NCBI GenBank assembly: GCA_041398665.1 | Contig: JAWKUH010000011.1 | Span: forward strand, 62,001 to 126,000 | DNA length: 64,000 nt | Source of the DNA: Rohdeia sp041398665 | GTDB lineage: Bacteria > Planctomycetota > UBA1135 > GCA-002686595 | Direction: 5' to 3' | Shown here: positions 58,114 to 64,000 of the stretch, piece after piece | Layout of the letters: every line of letters begins with the position of its first letter | Numbering within the stretch: the stretch's first letter is position 1 | The notes under the pieces: generated by a model | What the model was told of the DNA's origin: nothing | Database searches by the model: none | What the model saw: only the letters and a program-made list of their open reading frames with translations | Translations under genes and position numbers: made by a program

Positions 58114-58991
58114 GGCGCGACGGTGCACGGGTCGGGCTGCTCTTCACGGCGCCCTTCTGGATCGGCTTCGCGCTGTTCACGGCGGTTCCCGTCGGGCTCT
58201 CGCTGTACTACGGCACGACCGACTACGACCTCGTCGAGGCGCCGCTGCCGATCGGGCTCGCGAACTTCGGCGAGATGGCCGGCGACGCCGTCTTCTGGAC
58301 CGCGCTGCGCAACACGCTCGTCTTCGCCGCGTGCTCGGTCGCGCTCAACACGGTCGTCGCGCTCGCGCTCGCCCTCCTGCTCGAGCAGCGGCTGCGCGGG
58401 CGCGAGTTCGTGCGCGCGCTCGTCTTCGCACCGACGCTGGTGCCGATCAGCGCGGTCGCCGTGGGCTGGTTGTGGTTGTTCCACCGCGACGAGGGGCTGA
58501 TCAACGCCGGTCTCCGGATCGTCGGCGTGCAGGGCCCGGACTGGCTCGGCGACGCGCGCTGGGCGCTGTGGTCGCTCGTCGGGATGAGCGCGTGGGTCGT
58601 CGGAGCCCAGGTCCTCGTCTACACGGCTGCACTGCGCGACGTCCCGCGCTCGCTCGTCGAGGCCGCGGCGATCGACGGCGCGAACGCGCGTCAACGCCTG
58701 CTGCGCGTCGTGCTGCCCCAGATCTCGCCGGCCGTCGCGTTCAACGTCCTCGTCTCGATCATCTGGGCGCTGCAGGTCTTCGCGCTGCCGCTCATCATGA
58801 CGCGCGGCGGACCGCAGAACACGACGCTCGTGTACTCGATGTACGTGTGGCAGAACGCGTTCCAGTACGGGCGCATGGGCTACGCGTCGGCGCTCGCCTG
58901 GGTGCAGTTCGCCGTGACGTGCGCCCTCACCGCCGCGGCGGTCGCCCTCGCACGGAAGCGCGTGTACGCGCGGGGAGCGACGGCGCGATGA
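58110..58991 (+). CDS. Sugar ABC transporter permease (MalF/UgpA type)
   Basis: It starts at GTG 58110, overlapping the binding-protein stop. Six membrane helices are visible, beginning VGLLFTAPFWIGFALFTAVP. The cytoplasmic coupling motif of the family is present as EAAAIDGANARQRLLRVVLP, which contacts the transporter ATPase. FALPLIMTRGGPQNTTLVYS is typical of UgpA-like permeases. No ATPase gene lies nearby, so a shared MsmK/MalK-type ATPase elsewhere is expected. Confidence 0.93.
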   Translation: MRRDGARVGLLFTAPFWIGFALFTAVPVGLSLYYGTTDYDLVEAPLPIGLANFGEMAGDAVFWTALRNTLVFAACSVALNTVVALALALLLEQRLRGREFVRALVFAPTLVPISAVAVGWLWLFHRDEGLINAGLRIVGVQGPDWLGDARWALWSLVGMSAWVVGAQVLVYTAALRDVPRSLVEAAAIDGANARQRLLRVVLPQISPAVAFNVLVSIIWALQVFALPLIMTRGGPQNTTLVYSMYVWQNAFQYGRMGYASALAWVQFAVTCALTAAAVALARKRVYARGATAR

Positions 58992-59896
58992 GGTGGAGCG
59001 CGCGCACGGTCCTCTACGTCCTGCTCGCCGTGGTGGCGTGCGCCTGGGCCACACCGTTCCTGTGGATGGTCTCGACGTCGCTCACGCCCGACGTCCCGGT
59101 GGCGAACTCGGCCTCGGACGGAGCCGGGAGCGCCGACCTCTCGCGCGGCGTCGAGTTCCTGCCCGACCTCGGCGCCGACGGCCCGCTCGACTACGCCGCG
59201 CGCCTCGCCGACCAGGCCCGGACGAACTACGGCGCGGTCCTCGCGAGCGACTCCGCCGACTTCCCGCGCTACTACCGCAACTCGCTCGTCGTCGCGTTCC
59301 TCTCGGCGGGCCTCATGACGCTGTCCAGCGCCGTCGTCGCGTACGGCTTCGCGCGTGTCACGTGGCGCGGTCGCGACGCGGCCTTCGCCGTCGTGCTCGG
59401 CACGATGATGGTGCCGTTCACCGTGCTGATGGCGCCGCAGTACCTGCTGTTCGAGCGCCTCGGCCTCATCGGCGGACTCCTGCCCCTGTGGCTGCCGAGC
59501 GCGTTCGGCGGCGCGTTCAGCATCTTCCTGCTGCGCCAGTTCTTCCTGGGGCTGCCGCGCGCGCTCGACGAGGCGGCGCTCGTCGACGGGTGCGGTCACC
59601 TCGGTATCTTCGCCCGCGTGATCCTGCCCAACTCCGTCCCCGCACTCGCCGCCGTGTTCCTCCTGCAGTTCGTCGCCGCCTGGAACGACTTCGTCGGTCC
59701 GCTCGTGTTCCTGAACCACCAGGAGGACTACACGCTCGCGCTCGGTCTGCAGATGTACCAGAGCCAGAACAGCGGGACGCAGTGGAACCTGCTCATGGCC
59801 GCCGTGATCCTCACGATCCTCCCCGTGCTCCTCGTCTTCGCACTGTTCCAGCGCGCGTTCACCGAGTCCGTGACCACGAGGGGCGTCAAGGGATGA
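58988..59896 (+). CDS. Sugar ABC transporter permease (MalG/UgpE type)
   Basis: It starts at ATG 58988, overlapping the first permease's stop as ATGA. The protein opens with a helix (VLYVLLAVVACAWATPFLWM), then MVSTSLTP as in MalG-type permeases. A rather long periplasmic loop (about residues 35-90) precedes YRNSLVVAFLSAG. The coupling motif is DEAALVDGCGHLGIFARVIL, and VAAWNDFVGPLVFL is conserved. It forms the importer channel with the preceding permease. Confidence 0.93.
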   Translation: MRWSARTVLYVLLAVVACAWATPFLWMVSTSLTPDVPVANSASDGAGSADLSRGVEFLPDLGADGPLDYAARLADQARTNYGAVLASDSADFPRYYRNSLVVAFLSAGLMTLSSAVVAYGFARVTWRGRDAAFAVVLGTMMVPFTVLMAPQYLLFERLGLIGGLLPLWLPSAFGGAFSIFLLRQFFLGLPRALDEAALVDGCGHLGIFARVILPNSVPALAAVFLLQFVAAWNDFVGPLVFLNHQEDYTLALGLQMYQSQNSGTQWNLLMAAVILTILPVLLVFALFQRAFTESVTTRGVKG

Positions 59897-61545
59897 TCGA
59901 CTTCGCGAAGCGACCGGAGGAGCCCGCGCCGTCGATCTGGTGGCTCGCGATCTTCGCGGCGGCCTGGCTCGGCGCGCTGTCGATCCAGCCGATGCCCGAT
60001 CCGCGGGCGCCGAGCGAGTTCGACACCGCGAGTGCGTACCGGGAACTCGAGACGCTGTGCCTCGGCCCGCGCCTCGGCGGCAACGCGTACCACACCGCGG
60101 CGCTCGACCAGCTCGAGCAGCGGCTCGAGTCCGCGGGACACGGCGTCGAGCGCTTCGCCGGCCGGATCCTCGGACTGCCGATGGTCGATCTCGTGTGCGT
60201 CTCGGAGGGAACGGAGAGCACGGGCACGGTCCTCGTGATGGCGCACTACGACTCGCGCGCACCAGACTGCCCCGGCGCGAGCGACGACGGCATCGGGACG
60301 GTCGCGGCGCTCCAGATCTTCACGACGCTCGCCGCGGCACCGCACCGCAACGACCTCGTGCTCCTCCTCACCGACGGGGAGGAGCTCGGTCTGCACGGCG
60401 CGACGCTGTTCGTCGAGCGCCACCCGCTCGCGGTGGAGATCGACGCCGTCGTCAACCTCGAGTCGCTCGGCAACGGCGGTCCCGCGTGGCTGTTCGAGAC
60501 CGGTCCCGAGGACGGGCGCTGGATCCGGCGCTTCGCACGCGAGGCGCCGCTGCCGATCGGCGACTCGCTCGCCGAGTGGATCTACCGCACGGCGATGAAG
60601 CGCCGGAACACGGACTTCACGCGCTTCCGCGACCGCGGCGTCGGCGGCTTCAACTTCGCGAACGTCTGGGGCACGAAGGCCAACCACCAGGCCTTCGACA
60701 CGCCGGCGAACCTCACGCTCGCGTCGCTGACGCACCTCGGCGAGAGCGGCCTCGCCGCGACGCGCATCCTCGTCGAGGAGAACCTCTCGGCGCCGAAGGA
60801 GGCGGAGCCCGCGTTCTTCGAGGTGCCCGGCATCGGCATGGTCGCGATCGCGCCGTGGCTGTCGAGCGCGCTCGCGTGGCTCGCCGTCGCCCTCGGCCTC
60901 GCCGTCGCGTGGCGCGGCGCGCGCACCTACGGCGCCTCGAGCGCGGTGTGGTCGCTGTGCGTCGGGCTCGGCGCTCTGCTCGCCGCGCTGGGTTGCTCGC
61001 TCGGCGCGTCGCACCTCGTCGCCGAGGTCGTCTCGTGGTTCGGACCCGAGCACGTCCCGACCGGCAACGAGACGAGCATGCGACTGTTCGCCGTCGGCGT
61101 CGGCCTCTTCTCGGGCGGCGTGTTCGCCGCCGTCGCCGCGCGCCTCGCGCGCTGCTTCGAGGTGTTCCTCGTGCCCTGGGCGATCGCGACGGTGTGGCTC
61201 GAACTCGTCACGCCGCTGTCGTCGCACGCCGCGTCGGTGCCGCTGCTCGTCACCGCCGTCGTCGCGCTCGCGCCGCGACCGCTGCGTCCGCTGCTCGCCG
61301 CGGCGGGACTGTCCTTCGTCGCGCTCTTCCTGGGTCCGCTGCTCCGGACGCTGCCGCAGATCATCAGCCAGCTCCTCACCCCCTCGACCCTCGCCGGCGC
61401 GTTCCCGAACGCCGCGCTCGTCGCCCTCCTGCTCGTGCCGTTCGGTCCCGCGCTGGCGAAGCGACCGCGCCTCGCCGTCGACGTCCTCGCCGTCGGCGGG
61501 GCGCTGCTCGCCTGGTGGGCCGTCGGTGACGCGCGCGGCTGGTAA
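59893..61545 (+). CDS. M28-family metallopeptidase with multiple C-terminal membrane helices
   Basis: It starts at ATG 59893, overlapping the permease stop. An N-terminal helix is followed by the M28 peptidase domain: AHYDSRAPDCPGASDDGIGT (zinc ligands His and Asp), LLLTDGEELGLHGATLF (catalytic Glu pair), VVNLESLGNGG and NHQAFDTPANL (distal His). From about residue 315 there are seven or so hydrophobic helices, for example APWLSSALAWLAVALGLAVA. The layout resembles ER metallopeptidase-1/Fxna-like proteins. It is an aminopeptidase-type enzyme held in the membrane. Coupled translation with sugar permeases suggests joint use on glycopeptides. Confidence 0.88.
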   Translation: MIDFAKRPEEPAPSIWWLAIFAAAWLGALSIQPMPDPRAPSEFDTASAYRELETLCLGPRLGGNAYHTAALDQLEQRLESAGHGVERFAGRILGLPMVDLVCVSEGTESTGTVLVMAHYDSRAPDCPGASDDGIGTVAALQIFTTLAAAPHRNDLVLLLTDGEELGLHGATLFVERHPLAVEIDAVVNLESLGNGGPAWLFETGPEDGRWIRRFAREAPLPIGDSLAEWIYRTAMKRRNTDFTRFRDRGVGGFNFANVWGTKANHQAFDTPANLTLASLTHLGESGLAATRILVEENLSAPKEAEPAFFEVPGIGMVAIAPWLSSALAWLAVALGLAVAWRGARTYGASSAVWSLCVGLGALLAALGCSLGASHLVAEVVSWFGPEHVPTGNETSMRLFAVGVGLFSGGVFAAVAARLARCFEVFLVPWAIATVWLELVTPLSSHAASVPLLVTAVVALAPRPLRPLLAAAGLSFVALFLGPLLRTLPQIISQLLTPSTLAGAFPNAALVALLLVPFGPALAKRPRLAVDVLAVGGALLAWWAVGDARGW

Positions 61546-61555
61546 GCTCCCGCGC

Positions 61556-62341
61556 GTGACGACGAAGGACGGTGCCCCCCGCCGCGAGGTCCCCGACTAC
61601 GAACGCGGACTCGCGCCGCCGCAGCCGGCGCGCACCTACCGCTGCCGCCGGACGCCGCGACGGCTCGCGATCGACGGCGACCTCACGAAGCCGGAGTGGG
61701 CCACCGCTCCGTGGACGGATCTCTTCGTCGACATCGAGGGCGACCTGCGGCCCGCGCCGCGGTTCGCGACGCGCGCGAAGCTCCTGTGGGACGACGAGCG
61801 CCTCTACGTCGGCGCGGAGCTCGAGGAGCCCGACCTGTGGGCCACGCTCACCGAGCGCGACTCCGTGATCTTCCACGACAACGACTTCGAGGTCTTCCTC
61901 GACCCGTCGTGCGAGGGGCGCGGCTACTACGAGCTCGAGATCAACGCGCTCGGCACCGTGTGGGACCTCGTCCTGCGCGAGCCGTACCGCGCGGGCGGCC
62001 AGGCCGACTCCGTCTGGCGCATCGAAGGGCTCGAGACCGCGGTGCGACTCGACGGCACGCTCACCGACCCGAGCGACCGCGACCGCGGCTGGACCGTCGA
62101 GATCGCGATGCCCTTCGCCGCGTTCGACGTGCACGCCGAGATGCGCGGCGAGCGTCCGCGCGCGCCGCGCCCCGGGGAACGCTGGGGCCTCGACTTCTCC
62201 CGCGTGCAGTGGGACCTCGAGGTCGAGGACGGTCGCTACCGCAAGATCGAGGGACGCAAGGAACACAACTGGGTCTGGTCCCCCATGGGCCTGATCGACA
62301 TGCACCTGCCGCTGCGCTGGGGCTCGCTCGTGTTCGAGTGA
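61556..62341 (+). CDS. CBM9-like carbohydrate-binding domain protein
   Basis: The preferred start is GTG 61556 just beyond the peptidase gene; GTG 61526 would lie inside it. The 261-residue protein has no signal. Features of CBM9_1-like/DOMON-like sandwiches are ARTYRCRRTPRRLAIDGDLT, PEWATAPWTDLFVDIEG, LLWDDERLYVGAELEEPDLW, FHDNDFEVFLDPSCEGRGYY and GWTVEIAMPFAAF. Proteins of this kind bind sugars or accompany glycoside hydrolases; the ligand is unknown. It sits between the peptidase and the glycosylasparaginase in a block on one strand. Confidence 0.8.
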   Translation: MTTKDGAPRREVPDYERGLAPPQPARTYRCRRTPRRLAIDGDLTKPEWATAPWTDLFVDIEGDLRPAPRFATRAKLLWDDERLYVGAELEEPDLWATLTERDSVIFHDNDFEVFLDPSCEGRGYYELEINALGTVWDLVLREPYRAGGQADSVWRIEGLETAVRLDGTLTDPSDRDRGWTVEIAMPFAAFDVHAEMRGERPRAPRPGERWGLDFSRVQWDLEVEDGRYRKIEGRKEHNWVWSPMGLIDMHLPLRWGSLVFE

Positions 62342-62367
62342 GACCGTCGCGAACGAGGAGAACCACC

Positions 62368-63423
62368 ATGAGCATCGACCGCCGCCGCTTCCTCCAGGCC
62401 TCCGCCGCGACCGCCGCGGCCGTGGGGCTCTCCCCCGCGAGCTTCGCGCGCACCGCTCCGACGGGCGAACACGCGCGCCCGGCCGGCGGTCCGATCGCGA
62501 TCGCCTCCGGCAACGGTCTCGAGGCGGTGCGCCGCGCGGTGCAGCGCATGAACGAGGGCGTCGACCCGATGGACGCGATCGTCGAGGGCGTCGGCATCGT
62601 CGAGGCCGATCCGGAGGACACGAGCGTGGGCTACGGCGGGCTCCCGAACGCCGACGGCGTGGTGCAGCTCGACTCGTGCGTCATGCACGGACCGACGCAC
62701 CGCGCGGGCTCGGTCGGCGCGCTCGAGGACACGATCCATGCGGCGCAGGTCGCGCTCGCCGTGCTCAAGCAGACCGACCACGTCATGCTCGTCGGCGAAG
62801 GAGCGACGCGCTTCGCGCGCGAACTCGGCTTCCCCAAGGTCGACATGCTGACGCCGAGGGCGCGCGCGGCCTGGCTGCGTTGGCGCGCGAACCTGAACCC
62901 CGACGACGACTACCTCGACGCTGACCAGCAGATCCACTCCGACGGCGAGAAGGACGTGCCCTACACGACGGGCACGATCCACTGCTCGGGCCTGGCGGCG
63001 AACGGCGACAACGCCGGCGTGACGACGACGAGCGGGCTCAGCTACAAGATCCCCGGTCGGGTCGGCGACTCCCCCATCATCGGTGCCGGCAACTACTGCG
63101 ACGGCGTCGTCGGTTCCGCCGGAGCGACGGGGCGCGGCGAGGCGGTCATCCAGGTGTGCGGCGCCTTCATGGCGGTGCGCGAGATGGAGGACGGTAGGTC
63201 GCCGACCGAGGCGTGCCTCGCGGTGCTGAAGCGCATCGCGGACCGCACGAAGCGTCCGCACCTGCTCGACGCGAAGGGCCGACCGAACTTCGACGTCGTG
63301 ATGTACGCGCTGCGCAAGGACGGCGCGTTCGGGTCGGCGAGCATGTTCGGCGACCGCACGTTCGCGGTGTGCGACGAGAAGGGCGCGCGGCTCGAGAAGT
63401 GCGCGGGACTGTTCGAACGCTGA
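62368..63423 (+). CDS. Glycosylasparaginase (N4-(beta-N-acetylglucosaminyl)-L-asparaginase), exported
   Basis: It starts at ATG 62368 with GAGGAG eight bases upstream. A twin-arginine signal, MSIDRRRFLQASAATAAA, shows export of the folded enzyme. Family motifs are VGYGGLPNADGVVQLDSCVM, VMLVGEGATRFARELGF, the self-cleavage region TTGTIHCSGLA (threonine of GTI as likely nucleophile), TTTSGLSYKIPGRVGDSPII and GATGRGEAVIQ. This Ntn-hydrolase cuts the GlcNAc-asparagine bond of N-glycoproteins. The cleavage site reads GTI where many relatives have HDTI, a small deviation. The residues strongly favour glycosylasparaginase over plain isoaspartyl peptidase. Confidence 0.9.
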   Translation: MSIDRRRFLQASAATAAAVGLSPASFARTAPTGEHARPAGGPIAIASGNGLEAVRRAVQRMNEGVDPMDAIVEGVGIVEADPEDTSVGYGGLPNADGVVQLDSCVMHGPTHRAGSVGALEDTIHAAQVALAVLKQTDHVMLVGEGATRFARELGFPKVDMLTPRARAAWLRWRANLNPDDDYLDADQQIHSDGEKDVPYTTGTIHCSGLAANGDNAGVTTTSGLSYKIPGRVGDSPIIGAGNYCDGVVGSAGATGRGEAVIQVCGAFMAVREMEDGRSPTEACLAVLKRIADRTKRPHLLDAKGRPNFDVVMYALRKDGAFGSASMFGDRTFAVCDEKGARLEKCAGLFER

Positions 63424-63430
63424 AGCACGC

Positions 63431-64000
63431 GTGACCGACGACGAGCGTCTCGGCTGGTGCGCGATCGACCTCGCGGGCGCGGGCTGGACGCTCGTGCCCG
63501 GCGCGTCGAGCGCCGCGTCCCGCCCCGAGCTGCCCGCCGCGATCCCGGCCGAGGTGCCGGGCTGCGTTCACACCGAGCTCGTGCGCGCGGGACTGATCGA
63601 GAGACTCGAACGCACGGGCGACGGTCCGCACGTCGACTGGATCGGACGGACCGCGTGGACGTGGCGCCGCGCCTTCGCCGTCGACGAGCGCAGCGCCGCG
63701 GCGCCGGACCTGGAGCTCGTGTTCGACGGGTTGCAGGGCGTGTGCGACGTCGTGCTCGACGGCCGCGTGCTGGGTCGCGCCGAAAACCAGTTCCGCACGT
63801 GGCGCTTCGACGTCGCGGGTGTCGGTGAGGGCGAGCACGAGCTCGAGCTGCGCTTCGCGGACACCATGGCGTGGCTCGCGGAGCGCGATGCCGAGCGGCA
63901 GCTTCCGGGCTGGGGCGTCGGCCAGGACAAGGACGCGACCGGCGCGTGGCTGCGCGTCTCCCCCGTCGTGTTCGGCTGGGACTTCGCGCCGCGCGCCGTG
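63431..64000 (+). CDS. Beta-mannosidase-like glycoside hydrolase family 2, 5' part only
   Basis: It starts at GTG 63431, eight bases after the glycosylasparaginase stop, and runs off the window after 190 codons. The sugar-binding N-terminal domain has AEVPGCVHTELVRAGLI, VDWIGRTAWTWRRAFAVDE, FDGLQGVCDVVLDGRVLGRA, NQFRTWRFDV and VFGWDFAPRAV, all closely matching beta-mannosidases. The catalytic domain is outside the window, so activity is inferred. In the lysosome beta-mannosidase and glycosylasparaginase act in the same N-glycan pathway, supporting the locus reading. Confidence 0.85.
   Translation, partial: MTDDERLGWCAIDLAGAGWTLVPGASSAASRPELPAAIPAEVPGCVHTELVRAGLIERLERTGDGPHVDWIGRTAWTWRRAFAVDERSAAAPDLELVFDGLQGVCDVVLDGRVLGRAENQFRTWRFDVAGVGEGEHELELRFADTMAWLAERDAERQLPGWGVGQDKDATGAWLRVSPVVFGWDFAPRAV

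Overview
This window is very GC-rich (about 70%), densely coded bacterial DNA. Strong G/C third positions leave long spurious open frames opposite nearly every gene. The gene content fits a member of the Planctomycetota: a primary sigma factor beside dnaG, FGE-type and OmpA lipoproteins, a type IV pilus ATPase cluster, an ECF sigma/anti-sigma pair, very large secreted proteins and heavy glycan-processing capacity. The phylum is an inference from style and content; no rRNA is present.

Layout. 0-5.3 kb (minus): a membrane glycosyltransferase cut by the window edge, then a DUF4340 protein and a GldG/GldF/GldA-like ABC-2 exporter in overlapping order. 5.4-7.1 kb: rho with a long disordered N-terminus, preceded by a hairpin-rich gap and tRNA-Pro(CGG). 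8-18 kb: a membrane protein, selB, a YhcC-type radical SAM protein (plus strand), a coiled-coil zinc-ribbon protein, rpoD and dnaG. A six-copy 14-bp tandem repeat lies upstream of dnaG. 18-22.5 kb: rsmA, an FGE-like lipoprotein, an OmpA-like lipoprotein, a broken HTH membrane protein and a small anchored protein. 22.6-26.3 kb: two CNNM/CBS transporters overlapping a histidine kinase that carries an in-frame amber codon. 26.4-32 kb: pilC, a second GspE/PilB ATPase, pilT and pilB, the three ATPases heavily frameshifted. 32-35.7 kb: a CtlX-type hydrolase, a DPP4-like peptidase and a small HTH protein.

36-48 kb: a 2112-residue secreted protein resembling alpha-2-macroglobulin on the plus strand, an ECF sigma factor with its RskA-like anti-sigma factor, then (minus) three tandem paralogues of an unrecognised beta-rich surface family. 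48-49.9 kb: a secreted protein with faint C25-peptidase-like features. 49.9-64 kb: a locus that reads as N-linked glycoprotein degradation, with a GH38 alpha-mannosidase, a sugar ABC importer (binding protein and two permeases, no ATPase), a multi-spanning M28 peptidase, a CBM9-like protein, a glycosylasparaginase and a GH2 beta-mannosidase running off the right edge. An O-antigen-ligase/TPR protein sits between the alpha-mannosidase and the importer.

Quality caveat. Many genes, including indispensable ones (dnaG, rho), show single-base frameshifts, sometimes at short homopolymers. Much of the apparent decay is therefore probably consensus error rather than biology. Frameshifted genes are reported over their full inferred extent.
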